Source: Otatea glauca
Lineage: Eukaryota > Streptophyta > Magnoliopsida > Poales > Poaceae
Length of the DNA: 64,000 bases
Assembly: GCA_036346275.1 (NCBI GenBank)
Contig: CM070715.1
Coordinates: forward strand, 71,287,667-71,351,666
Reading direction: 5' to 3'
Position 1 is the stretch's first letter; each line of letters opens with the position of its first letter. The notes under the pieces were generated by a model. It saw only the letters and a program-made list of their open reading frames with translations. It ran no database searches and was not told where the DNA came from. Shown here piece by piece: positions 12,156 to 23,399 of the stretch. The position numbers and the translations under genes were made by a program.

Positions 12156-13232
12156 CACAAACACAAGTTCGTATAAATCCAACGAGCTTATAATAACTTG
12201 AAGAGCTAGCATCTATAATGCTGCTGGCTAGTCTTTCCCGGGGGTGATGGCCATCTGTCCTGTCAGTAGATGCATATATACATCTACTTATGATCACACG
12301 CACCTAAATCTATATGAGCTGTAGTCTAGCTACATGTACACCCAGCTAGCCCTCTTCTTCCTTTCTCTAGCCTTTTCTGCCACCACCCTCCATGTGATGC
12401 CTCGGAGGCCTGTCGTACATTTGCTCTCCCCCAAGATCCATGCATATGTTTAGCCATCTACCCACCCACCCAGATTACCAAAGATGGCACTTATGTGTTA
12501 ACATGGGGCCTTGCTCACATACATTATACCACTGGCTGCCTCACCAAATGATTATTGCTCCAGCAAAGCTTCTACGCATCACTTTATTAATATAAGTTAC
12601 ATAAATATTAAAACAAACGACAATTAATCATCATCTATCTTTTATTATATTTTAATATTTGTATGTCCAAAAGTGGGCTTTCTAAAGGGCTAGTGTAAAC
12701 TCGGTTTTCTTTTCTTTTTTGTCAAGAAAGGAACAAACATTCATATGCAATGCAACATTGAGTAAGCTCCCCATGCATTTTCTTTAACCTCAAACTCCTC
12801 ACATGCATTAATTAGGGCCAGGAAGCAAGTTAGTCAAACCCTAACAGACCCCCACTCACCAAGTCAAAAAAGCCCACAAAAAGGGGGTGAGAGATGATGA
12901 AAAGGCGTATGCATTGAACAGATGCCCCCTTTCTCCTCATATATCCTCTCCTATCTAAATATGCCAATGCCAGCCCTGTGATTCTACATGCATGAAGTAG
13001 TTATTACTAGTTCTTCCCTTCATGCAGGTGCAGCTACATTATATAGCTCCCCACCACTACAAAAGCTAGCACGACCTTCACCTAGCTAGCTAACTGATGA
13101 TATATAGCTCCCCTCCTTGTGAGTTGTGAGATCTCACCGTGCCATCGCCATCAAATGATGCCCCCTGACTGAGTGGTTCTCAACACCCGTGAAACCACAA
13201 GCTCCTAGCTAGCAGTGAAGCAGTCCACAGCT
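12156..13232. other. Intergenic region and promoter of the trihelix gene
   Basis: About 1.1 kb without coding sequence. AT-rich up to about 12700, then with many CTAGCTAG words and several CCCTCC/CTCCTC tracts nearer the gene. I see no transposon end. Confidence 0.5.
13099..13107 (+). promoter_or_regulatory. Candidate TATA box of the trihelix gene
   Basis: GATATATAG lies about 130 bases before the ATG; a near-identical ATTATATAG with the same downstream AGCTCCCC occurs 60 bases earlier (13038-13046), so either could act. The choice is by spacing and consensus only. Confidence 0.4.
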
Positions 13233-13806
13233 ATGGGCGCCAAGGGTGGCTCCGGTGTCCTGCTGGGCCAAGAGGAGGAGGAGGCAAAGAACACCATGGT
13301 CGCGGCCCACGCCATGGGTGCGGTGGCGAGGGAGTACCGGAGGGGGAACTGGACGCTGCCGGAGACAATGCTTCTGATCGAGGCCAAGAAGAGGGTGCAC
13401 GACGACCGGCACCCGGCGGACCAGGGCCTGGCGCGGTGGCGGTGGGTGGAGGACTACTGCTGGCGCGGTGGGTGCCGGCGCAGCCAGAACCAGTGCAACG
13501 ACCGGTGGGACAATCTCATGAGGAACTACAAGAAGGTGCGCGAGTACGAGCACGCCGGCACGGCCGGGAGGGGCGGCGGGGCGAGCTACTGGGTGATGGG
13601 GAGGGCGGAGAGGAAGGAGAGGGGCCTCCCCTCCAACCTACTGCGCGAGATATACGAGGCCATAGGCGAGATCGTCGAGAGGCGGATGAGCTGCGGTGGC
13701 GGAGGCCCCGGTGCCGGCGGCTTGTTCATGGGCGCGTCGTCCAGCCTCGTCGACGTCCCTATGCAGGCTTCTCCCCTCGCCCAAGTACTGCCCCGACCTC
13801 TTGGTA

Positions 13807-13849
<43 letters not shown>

Positions 13850-14355
13850 CTCCATGAGTTTTTGTCCGCCATTAATTTCTAGTACGTACTGATGGATACA
13901 TTGTTGGTTTCTTCGCCAATCAAGAGCAAGAGACGTACTGCAGCTCCGAGTCGCCGGAGAGGAAGAGGCCGCGGCCGTCGCTGGAAGACCAACCCGGGAG
14001 CAGCACGCCAGAGCCACCAAGGCACGGCGGCCATCAAGAAGTCCACCAAGTAGACGATCATAGCGGCGACGACAGCTCCGACGACGATGAAGACGAGGAT
14101 GGTGGCGGTGGCCTGAGCGGAGCGATCGGGCGGTGCGCCGCTATCCTGTCGGAGGCGCTGGAGAGCCGGGAGGCCGCGGAGGAGCGGCGGCACAGGGAGG
14201 TGATGGCCGTGGAGGAGCGCCGCAGCCGCGCGCGGCAGACGCGGCGGGAGGCCGGCGAGCAGTGCGTGGCCGGGCTGGCCGCCGCCGTGAGCCAGCTCGC
14301 CGGCTCGATGCTCGCGCTCGCCGCCAAGCGCAGGGGCCCCGCCGCGCCCAAATGA
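13233..14355 (+). CDS. Trihelix transcription factor (ASR3/SH4-like), two exons
   Basis: Exons 13233-13803 and 13925-14355 join in phase (a split GAG codon) to give 333 residues. The first ATG in frame is 13233. The trihelix DNA-binding domain spans about residues 38-106 with the three spaced tryptophans W40, W71 and W92 and the subgroup signature RSQNQCNDRWDNLMRNYKKV. A second conserved block follows (SYWVMGRAERKERGLPSNL, 118-136). Exon 2 holds a basic nuclear-signal-like PERKRPRP, a serine/aspartate-rich acidic run, and a C-terminal arginine/glutamate-rich coiled coil. Order and size match the subgroup that includes Arabidopsis ASR3 and rice SH4, which act as nuclear regulators; orthology to either is not shown. 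An alternative acceptor six bases downstream would drop two residues (EQ). The short intron carries a long CT run. Confidence 0.9.
13810..13845 (+). repeat. (CT)18 microsatellite in the trihelix intron
   Basis: Thirty-six bases of perfect CT repeat start six bases after the intron's first base and fill almost a third of the 121-base intron. Confidence 0.95.
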
Positions 14356-14804
14356 GACAAAGCCCAGCGACGTCGTACCCAGACCAATACAAGGAGGGAT
14401 CTTTACGCGCGCGCGATGATGCCGCCCTGCGCGCGCTGGCCGGCCTTTGCATGCAGGCCGTAGCGAGCGTGTAGTGATGGAGTATTGGGCGTCGTGCATC
14501 CTGCGCGCGCTGCATGCATGACTGATCTCGGAATTTTTCGCTTTTTTAACCCTAGTCGTTTTTTTTCAAATATAGCCTTTAATGAAAGCCAAGCGCGAAA
14601 GGCTCCGATTGCTTCTGCAACAACAAAGCGCGGGAGGTGCCTCCGATTCCTTCTACGCCGACCAAGCAAGAAAAGAAATACGGCAGGTGACTCGTATGGT
14701 TTGTAGCGTTTTTCAAACTCATCAAAGGTCTAGTTTTGCAAAATCAAATGAAAGAAGGCTAAATTTGTCAAATGCGAATTAATCGACCGCTTCCTGATCT
14801 TGTA
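14356..14804. other. 3' UTR and downstream spacer of trihelix gene
   Basis: Probable 3' untranslated region with several GCGCGC words, then AT-rich DNA. Two similar GGCTCCGATTGC/GCCTCCGATTCC segments occur near 14600-14650. No gene recognised. Confidence 0.4.
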
Positions 14805-15059
14805 CTTCTTTCGATCACAAATAATTGTTTTAAACGTCAACATAGTCTTCAATATACAGATTTGACCATTATTTGATATTATTGTATATTTATAAAATAT
14901 AATAAAATTATAATAATATGAAATTATTTTTCGAGACAAATTTACATATATAATTTTCATGTATTCAACTTAAATATTTAAAAAGATATTGATAGTCAAA
15001 GTTTCAAAATTTTGACTAAAACTATGCCTAGAAGGACAACTATTTGTCACGGAATAGAG
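14805..15059. mobile_element. Stowaway-like MITE, copy 1
   Basis: A 255-base AT-rich element flanked by TA on both sides. Its ends are degenerate inverted repeats (CTTCTTTCGATCACAAATA and the inverse of TATTTGTCACGGAATAGAG). The interior, with ATTATAATA, GAGACAAATTTA and TTTTCATGTATTCAA, is shared with the element at 57998-58254, so the two belong to one family. Confidence 0.75.
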
Positions 15060-15938
15060 TAGTAACTAGCTTGAGATTGGTGTGTGCTAATATAGGATGG
15101 CGGTGAGTCCGAGACGTCTTTGCATGTGACTAGCGAGTTTTTGGTTTTTTTTCTCTCGGTCTAATTTTTTAAAAGTTTAGTATTTATTCGAATGAAATTG
15201 TAAATCTAGCCTCATTTACCGTAAGATCGAGATGCGACACGTATCACTTTCTATGGTACAGGAGTGTAGTAGGTCACCTATCGCAGTGTGGGACCGCGGT
15301 AGACCCACCTGCTGTAGTGTATAGGAGCACGTAGGTGGCTGTTGTGGTTGAAAAGGGACTAAATTCACAATTTCATTTTAACAAGATCTAAATTTAAAAA
15401 AAAATTGGGTGGAAAAGTGATTAGATTTATGATTTTATTTTAAAAGAAGCTAAACTAAAAAAAATGAGTATAAGACCAGAAAAAATATCGCTTTGTGAAT
15501 CGTGACTAGCTTGCCCGATTGGTTTCTGGTCGAATCTGACAGGTGTAGAGTACTACGTGGTAGCTAGGGTCGATGGTACGTACGTACGTACGTAAGTGGA
15601 TCTAGTTAGCTAGCTCGATCGAATCGATCGCGCGATCAGTTCGTAAATTAGTTCGTTTATGTGATTTTTTTCCAAACAATGTTCATGCCAATTGATTAAA
15701 TCCTTAACGGGTTTGCTAATTGTTATTTACAAGTTGCATGCTTTTTTGTTAGCTCTAGGTTCGATTTTCTTAACCTTTAGATTAGCTTTGACAAAAATGT
15801 GACTTGGAAACAGACTTCTCCATTAATTAATTGCTAGGATTGAACATTCGTGAGGCTTTAACATGCATCTACTCGAAATCTAAGAGTGCATTGTGGATTA
15901 ATAATAGTTGATGAAAAGATTATGTTTCTATCTTTATA
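15060..15938. other. Intergenic spacer with short repeats
   Basis: AT-rich DNA with no coding signal. It includes a TACG tetranucleotide run (about 15576-15594) and a palindrome-rich GATCGAATCGATCGCGCGATC stretch near 15618. Segments near 15160-15180 and 15430-15460 have T- or A-rich tracts suggestive of old insertions, but no ends can be defined. Confidence 0.4.
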
Positions 15939-16301
15939 TACTACTAGTATAGTGCCCTGTCTTCCGGTTTCCTTTTCCCAGCACGAATATATGGTCTTTT
16001 CTTTTTCTAGAACGTTTGTTTCCTTTTCCTTAATTCCAGGATATTTGTTTCCTTTTCCTTGAGATGATGCTGGAGGTGGGAGGAGATCTGTTGTGGGCCA
16101 CAGGGATGAGTTAGACACATTAAACAATAGCCATCGGATGTGCGTGAGTAAAGCTGAGGAAAGATCTGAGAGGTTAATTTTGATAGAGGCAAGTTTATGG
16201 GACGTTTCGCTGGATGCATGAAGGTTAGGCCATCTCTAGTGGGGTGCATTATTTAGGGTGGACGTAGAAAAGAATGCTTAGGTGCATTATAAAGGGGTAT
16301 A
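15939..16301. repeat. Dispersed repeat, short form
   Basis: The left end ACTAGTATAGTGCC and the right end GCATTATAAAGG..GTATAG recur at both ends of a longer sequence at 55794-57586. In between are a doubled TTTGTTTCCTTTTCCTT motif and a 220-base block (from GATCTGTTGTGGGCCACAG) closely resembling 57369-57586. It looks like an internally shortened member of one transposon family; class undetermined. Confidence 0.65.
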
Positions 16302-19300
16302 GAAAAGTCCATGACAAATATTTTTGCTAAGAAAAAAATAACAAAAAATTTTAAAAAAGACATCTAGCCTTTAATACGGTGGGTCTAATATTAATAACGG
16401 CATCTAACTATCTATTGTGTATAGTATATGAAACAAACTCTAGGTATTAAGGGAAGTTTTTTTTATAAAAAAAAACTCTAGCGGAAATAACGTTACAAGT
16501 CCAAAAGTAAAACGCAGTGGAAATAACGAGTTTAGCAAAAGCGGGACAGCGGTATGCCCATCCCTACCCAAAGGTAACCGACTTGGAAAAAACCCAAGTT
16601 CATCCGTCAACATGATCGTCGGTCCCTGGAGTATAATAAGCGTCGTCGGGGCATTCTTCCATTTCATCTTCTATATTATATTGATTAAGCAACCGTGAGT
16701 ACACGTATGTACTCGCAAGACTTTAGTATATGGAAATATTGTAAATGCAAGCTAGAACAAGGATTACAAGTTTCTACACTAGTCTCATTTCAGCATAAAG
16801 CAGATTTTGTTTAGCAAGTGAATGTTGCATAAAACGGTAACGGAATTATAAAGAGCATTTAATAAGAAGCTAATAACAGTAAGTACAACTCATGTCTATC
16901 ATTCCACAGCCCTCCTTGGCTGCGAATAGCGAATAAAAATAGCCATCCTTGGCTCCCAAAGTTTTCCATACCAACCCAACACCGTTTCCAAACGTTTTGG
17001 CAAAAACAAATACTATACTTGACATTACTTTCCCAAGTTGCTCGTGACCGCGAGCACGGCTAATTAATTAGGTTTTAATCTCTGCAGAGAGTGTACACTT
17101 TACCCACATGACACATTCTAGCAATCATGTCAACCATGTCACACGGTACTTCCCGTGCCCGTTTTGCTAGATTGTGATGAAACCGTTCAACTAGTTAAAG
17201 CTTAGCCTTGCACCAGCGACAGTGATGTTAAACCTTTGCCATAGTTTCGGAGATCCTGAACCGATGGTTCCCCATCGCGAACTCTTCCCATGGCAAGGCA
17301 TGCACCGTTGTATTGGAATGCTTGGGCCCTAACACCTCGGTGAAGGGAGCATCTAGAACGATACCAGTCCGTCGGATCGTCCATACTACTTCGGCCTACC
17401 AAAATGCAAGGTTAAACTTCAACTAATCTAGTGAGTTTAGGCTATCCCATACTAGCACATGTGGTTGCACCAAAACATTTTGGTGATAGCATCAAGTTCG
17501 GTCCTTAACTGACCCGGGCGAGAATCTCCCCCTAACTACGCGTGAGGTCCTTTTCACGCCTCAAGTTAAGTAATAACTCGCCCGAGTCTAAATCATAAGT
17601 TTGAGTTGGATTTTTATCAAATTAAGTGGAAACCATACCGTGGTTCCATCAATTTAAACAAAGTTTGCTCAAAGTAGTTGAAATGTAACCCTTCATTTTG
17701 AAAGTTGTTCTAATGAGCATGTCTAAGCAATACATATGGTAAGTTTGCAGGTTTTACTCAAGTGACATTAAGTATTGTCAAAGCCAATACTAGGTTACAA
17801 TGGCAAGTGTTCAAATGATAAGGTAAAGGTAATGCATACAATTGGGATTAGTTACCATCACCCACGACATAGCAATTTTAAAACATACACGCATGCATAT
17901 AGTTTGATAAAACAACATAACTTTGCGAATATGGGATCAAAATGATCAAAGGAGGGTGCTTGCCTGGTTAAAGACCGAATCCGCATTGTAGTCGACGTCG
18001 TTAAAGACCGAATTCGAATTATCGTCGTCTATGCGTTGAATAATAAAAACCGAGACAAAAGCAAATAACACCATATCAAATGGGGCAAAAAGAAATCAGA
18101 TGTAAATACCAAATAAATATTTACCAAGAAGAACATGGTGATTGTGAGTTCTTGATTTATCACTTCCATAATGATTTCATTAGCATTTTGCTTATGTGAG
18201 GCCTTTTCTTGAATGAGCTACTTTCATCCTCTATTATAAGAAGCTAAAGTTACAATCATAGCTAAGGCTATTTACAAATTCAAGAGGCTAAAATTATGTA
18301 CCTTTGCATGTATAACTTCGAATTATAGATGCTAAAATTATTTAGATTAATAAAAGTAACATTAGTTAAAAAGGTTTTGCATGATTAGTATTTAGCTTCA
18401 AGTGTTCATGCATGGGAATGATTTCTATGGTTGGGTCTAAAATTTTAGGTTATTTGCTAATATTACTTGGTTATGCGACGATTTCTTGCATTGCCGATGA
18501 TTTGGTTTAAGTCTTCCGATTTCATTCATCCATACAAGTGACTTTAACAACGTTATCATTTAGGGTTTTTGCTCTAGCAAGTTTTATATGATAAGCAAGT
18601 TGAAATTAAAAAAAAAATCCATATTTTGGTTGTCCGCATACTGGTTTACGATTCTGGGTCGATTCCCCCAAAATTTAGGTCTAGCCGAGTTGATTTTCAA
18701 GCTGTTGAAAGTGCTTAAGTGCTATAATCTTAGTGCAGTTTGTGGTTTTTGAAGGGTTTTTCTTAATTAGGATTCAGATGCAAAGCAAGTTATAATTAAG
18801 ATATTTTTGCAGAATATAGTAGTATATATACTAAACTCTGTTTTGAACTATTTTCCTTTAAATTTGCATTTGGACAAGATACTTTACGGATTGCCGAAAA
18901 GGCTTAAGCATTATAGTTTTCGTGCAATTTGTGGTCATTTAAGGTGTTTGCGGCGACAAGTTTTATATGCTACACAGGTTATAAGTGAAATATTTTTCCA
19001 TATTATGGTATCATAAACAATATAGGATGCTATTGAGCTATTATCTCATTATTTTCCATTTATTCAAGATATTTTATGGGTTGCCGAAAAGCTTATATGA
19101 TTATTAGGGCTTAATATGGCCTAACTCAAAATTATTCAAAATGATGTTATTTCTGAACAGCAAGCTAGTATATGTCATTTTAAGGTTATTTCATTTGATT
19201 TCGTCGAATTTGAGGTTCATTTACGAGAGTTATGAACATTTGATCATTTTGCCGATTGAAGGTTTGAGCAACTAGCAAATAGATTAAACTAAAGCAAAGT

Positions 19301-20127
19301 CTAAATGTTTCTGACCATTTATGACCTATGCAATCCCAGGAATGTATCTAAACTGGTTTCATCAAATTTTGAGCTCATTTGATCAATGGTTTAGCTATTT
19401 GAAACTTGCATGCTAGTAAGGATTTAAACTAACAATCTTTCATTCAAAATACATTCAAATCTAAATGTTTTTATAGAAATGGATTGCATATGGTTTCAGT
19501 AACTTATTCTATTTATTTCATGATTTATGGACCAAGAGAAAATATACCTCCTTCATAACACCTATTTAGAGCCTAATATTCAAACTCTAAAAAAAATATT
19601 TTCCTGCAAGCAACATATCTGTTTTTATTGCATATTCTAATTCTCTGTTTCAAAACTTAAATTTATAAACTGATTTCACTTCATTTGGACAACCCTAGCA
19701 AAAGATATGATCAGTTGAATGAAAAAGGGCAAAAAAAATAAAAATTTTGGTTTGAGGGGGACTAGAACTGGGGTCACTCGGCTGAACTAAGAGCACAAAA
19801 ACCACTGAGCTGCGATGTTGCTTGTTAATAAAGGGAGTGGACAAATACTTGAGCTATACCTCTTCTCTTATAACCCTAGAACTCGAAGCTCTTCTCTGGC
19901 AGCAATGGCGAGCTCGGTTCAGCAGAGGTATGCCTGGGGGAAGTGGACCGCAGGGAGGTGGGCTCAGCTAGGGCGGTCCTTGGCAGCGGTAGAGGTCACC
20001 GGAGCTGGCGATGGCGACCGGAGCAGCGGCGCAGCAGCAGCTCGGCTGGTTGGAGTCTTGCGCAGCAGCGACCGGATGAAGCACTGGGGCACGGCTTGGC
20101 TGCAGACCAGATGGAGGAGAGGAGTTA

Positions 20128-20195
20128 GCGAACCGAGAGGATGCAGTGGCAGGAGGGTTTGCAAACCCTCCTGCCACTGCATCCTCTCGGTTCGC
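20128..20195. repeat. Perfect 68-bp palindrome without spacer
   Basis: The 34 bases 20128-20161 (beginning GCGAACCGAGAGG) are followed at once by their exact reverse complement at 20162-20195. The centre is GGGTTTGCAAACCC. Symmetry stops abruptly on both sides. It lies in the GC-rich, coding-like part of the reverse LTR block. Confidence 0.97.
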
Positions 20196-20820
20196 AACCG
20201 AGCTCACCGGCGACTTGCCGACGCGGAGGAGTGGCTCACTCTCAGCCGAACGTGAAGAAGATCGGGCGAGGGCGAGCAAAAGGAGAGGAGGAAGGCTCGG
20301 GCAGCTTTATGGAAGCACAGGGGAGGTAGTTGGGCTGCGGTATGGGCGTGGAGGCGGAGGAGGCGAGGTCCAGCGCCTGCGGCCGCGTGGAGGAGTTTTT
20401 CTGCGCAAGCCTCACCGTGGAAGAGAGAGAGGAGGGAGAGAGAAGGAAGAGGGAGAGGGAGTAGAGGCTGGCCGATGGGTCCAGGGTGGCTTGGGCCCAC
20501 TTCTAGAGACTGAGGAGCTGCATTCATCGACTGCATCGGTGGTTTTTGGCAGTTGCAAAAAGTAATGCTCCAATTCGGGTATTGTAGTTGGGCAAGCTGT
20601 TCGAGAGTGCTAAGTTTATTCAAAAATTTCGAAACTTTTTGTGTTGCTAGAACATGTCATGAAGTTTCCATTTGCTTTGGTTTCACTTGATTATCTCTTA
20701 TGGTTTAAGAATAGTAATTCTCCAAAGTTTGCTGATCTTCTTTCTGTTTTTGAATTTTTGAGCTATTTAGATGATGTGAAAAAATTATATTTATTCATCA
20801 TTTGGACTCTAGTATTTTAA

Positions 20821-21155
20821 AAAATTATTTTCTATAGTATGTTGTTTAAAGTTTTCATGAGTTTCTTTGATGTGTTTGATTTAGGCATTTAATAGTCATT
20901 TAGTTCCAAAACTCAAATTTTGAAGCAAATGGATAAATACAAATATAAATTCAAATGAATATTCAAATGTGCAACTTGATTTATTTAAAAAATTATTTTC
21001 TATAGTATGTTGTTTAAAGTTTTCATGAGTTTCTTTTATATGTTTGATTTAGGCATTTAATAGTCATTTAGTTCCAAAACTCAAATTTTGAAGCAAATGG
21101 ATAAATCCAAAGATAAATTCAAATGAATATTCAAATGTGCAACATGATTTATGAA
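20821..21155. repeat. 168-bp tandem duplication
   Basis: The sequence starting AAAATTATTTTCTATAGTAT at 20821 repeats from 20989 with few changes (for example TTTGATGTG against TTTTATATG). It lies near the start of the reverse LTR block. Confidence 0.9.
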
Positions 21156-21194
21156 ATGCCACTTTATTCATTTTCTTGGATTTGGGGTGTTACA

Positions 21195-21360
21195 GTGGAA
21201 CCGATAGGGATAATACACGAATCTCTATCGGTTCCACGCTTAGAACCGATAGAGACGTCCTCCTGAGATTCATATATTATCTCTATCGGTTCCACACTTG
21301 GAACCAATAAAAATTATATGTCTCTATCGGTTCTAAGCATGAAACTGATATAGATAAATC
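21195..21360. repeat. Inverted CTATCGGTTCC repeats, CACTA subterminal-like
   Basis: At least five copies of CTATCGGTTC(C/T) or its reverse complement alternate in 165 bases. Such dense inverted short repeats are typical of CACTA subterminal regions. A related set (ATCACTATCGGTTC) lies at 33980-34140. The outer terminus is not present, probably lost when the neighbouring LTR block inserted. Confidence 0.6.
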
Positions 21361-21751
21361 CCAGTCTATTTTTTTGAAATTTCATAGATTCACAGTATAT
21401 TTATATTGACAAATTCATAGTACATTCACAGATTGACAGTGTATGCACAATTGACAAATTCACATTACATTCATATTCACAAAACTGTTGATGGTGTTAA
21501 TTTGTGAATACATACTCAATGCATAAATCAGTAGCACAATCCTCTAACGTAACTCTTCTAAGGATACATACTCAATGCAGAAATCAGTAGCATAATCCTC
21601 TAATATAACTCTCTACAGGCAACCCCGACGTCCCAGTAGAAGGCTCTTTGCTCCAAGCAATTGCATCTAGAGTACTACTACAGAGATTGTCCACTGATAT
21701 AAGGCACATACTTCTTGGCACAAGAGCAGTCGTTTATAGCTAACTTTTGTC

Positions 21752-22368
21752 TCAAGTATTTCCTGTTAGGTTACAAGGATACAATAAACTAGTTAAAATA
21801 ATTTCAGATGACAATAAATTGAGAAGATATGATACAATAAATATCAACAAGCATACATTGAGAAACAACATTATTTGATAGATCAAGATAAGGAAAGACC
21901 TCAAGGGTTTTCCATGTATGCCATCATATGTGCCATAGCTTCCGCAGTAGAGGTTTTTGTTTCTCCTTGTAGTTCCACAGCTCCAGTATAGTGTCCATTT
22001 GTTTAACACTAATAATTGATTGACTTTCAATCATGTCTCTTAATCCCTACAAAAGCTATCATTTTGTTGTAAAAATAGGCTGTCTTGGTATATTATTAGT
22101 TACCACGTCAAATTAAATACTAGAAGTATTTATATTACCTCTATAAGCTCTTCAGCTCTGCATTCGCCCTGCGCTCCTTAATGATGAGTACATGGTTAAG
22201 AGATTCAATATCTTGCGATTTGTTATCTATGTCTTTCAGTTTTTGTTTCATCTTATAAATCTTTTCTGTTAACTCAGACTTTCCCTTCAATTGTTCTATC
22301 TCCACCTCAAGTTTTCGTTTAGCATCCAACAACTTTTCAATGTAGTCTATCTTCTTTGTAGGCTGCAT
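21752..22368 (-). pseudogene. IDN2/FDM (XH-domain) gene fragment, broken
   Basis: The minus strand encodes a coiled-coil segment (22368-22141) with DAKRKLEVEIEQLKGK and LNHVLIIKERRANAEL, which match the part preceding the XH domain in plant IDN2/FDM proteins (usual form LIVKERRSNDELQEAR). After a probable intron (GAG/GTAATA donor near 22138, TTGTAG acceptor near 22051) the next piece reads GLRDMIESQSIISVKQM, then jumps to LELWNYKEKQKPLLRKL, the final part of the XH domain; the middle is absent. A one-base loss at the end of the first piece creates a stop where AEELIE would be expected. IDN2/FDM proteins act in RNA-directed DNA methylation. This copy is not functional. Confidence 0.72.
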
Positions 22369-22654
22369 TTTATATATATGTGCAATTTGTTGTTACTAAG
22401 ACATAAATAAATATATGATGAATAATTGTAAGATAGAGTGCTCTCAGGTGTCGAGCTACTGAAGGTTAGACTTTCAACCTCCTCAGCACAAGGTGTAGGG
22501 CTTCTAGAAACTAATCTCTTACCTCCACTACACTAGGGTCATATAATCAAAATTGAACTAGACAATTAACTAAGCAAATAAGGTCTTGAACTCTTACCTT
22601 CCTAAATTATGTATAGTTCGGCCAAGTAGGTATAAAGTATTTAAAGTCAATTTC

Positions 22655-23072
22655 ACTATTCAAATGATCAAAATCAAATTATGAATAGTTTGGCCAAGCA
22701 GGTATATCAACAACTGACTAAATAGGGGCTATGAACAGAGCAAGCTAAGCAATCATAATCAGTATGTTCAGCAATAATCAAACGAGTATCAAACTAGATA
22801 CTGAATATGATGATCAAGCTCAAATGCATTGAAATAAAAGCAACACTTTTTAGCATTAATATGAAGCAACTCTATAGTTTAAGGTCACATTCGCTCCTTT
22901 AATTGTTTTAGTTCATCAATAAACCCATAGCATCATTGAGCATACAACCGGTATTGATTCACTATTCAAATGATCAAAATCAGATTATGAATAGTTTGGC
23001 CAAGCAGATATATCAACAACTGACTAAACAGGAGCTATGAATAGAGCAAGCTAAGCAATCACAATCAGTATA
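22655..23072. repeat. Duplicated 110-bp segment, about 305 bp apart
   Basis: The segment from CACTATTCAAATGATCAAAATCA to AATCAGTAT occurs at about 22660-22768 and again at about 22965-23072 in direct orientation, with a handful of differences. A shorter related piece starts near 22610. Confidence 0.8.
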
Positions 23073-23399
23073 TTCAGGCAGAGGGGCGACGCATGCACCG
23101 TGGAGCTGGGGAGGCCAAGGGGCGACGCGGAGCTAGAGGCGTGCCTCGGGAGCCGAGGAGGTGGAGGGGCGACGCAGGCACCGTGGAGCCGAAGAGGCCG
23201 AGGGGCGACTCGAGCGAGGAGAGGCGGAGAGACGACGCAAACACCGTGAAGCCGGGGAGGCCGAGGGGTGCGACGTGGGCGAGGAGAGGCAGAGGAGCAC
23301 AACACAACATAGGCAAGGAGCTCTACTACAAAGAAGGCTATTACAGACGGTTCGAAAACATCATCACAGACGGTTCTCTGTACTGTTTGTAAGCATGTG

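Larger units (their letters stand above)
16440..21194 (-). mobile_element. Large gypsy-type LTR block, reverse orientation, truncated
   Basis: Read on the minus strand, the block starts at 21194 with TGTAACACCCC, a common LTR start in plant gypsy elements. It continues with long AT-rich DNA, a GC-rich coding-like part (about 20570-19900), and near 17120-17090 the CATGTGGGTAAAG...CTCTGCAGAG block also present in the solo LTR at 3930-7127. Near 16700-16500 the segment with GCGAGTACATACGTGTACTCAC matches the order seen in that LTR's distal part. The far end is missing, so it is truncated, and no target duplication was found. At 4.7 kb it may include later insertions. No retroelement protein is present. 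Confidence 0.55.
21361..23320. mobile_element. CACTA-related interior DNA with captured gene pieces
   Basis: Following the subterminal repeats, this stretch has a 52-base tandem duplication (about 21510-21615, with ATACATACTCAATGCA twice), an XH-domain gene fragment (separate entry), a dispersed duplicated segment (22655-22765 and 22960-23070), and a GC-rich run of GAGGCCGAGGGGCGACGC-type units (23075-23300). I infer one mobile element carrying host sequence; its ends are not proven. Confidence 0.45.

Noticed and set aside
13436..14515. Long frames antisense to or out of phase with the trihelix exons
   Set aside because: They are shadows produced by high GC and the CT repeat; only the phase with the three tryptophans matches a family.
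19815..20623. GC-rich frames near 20 kb as a host gene
   Set aside because: Overlapping frames on both strands, no domain, and they lie within an LTR-like block; the palindrome further inflates frame lengths.
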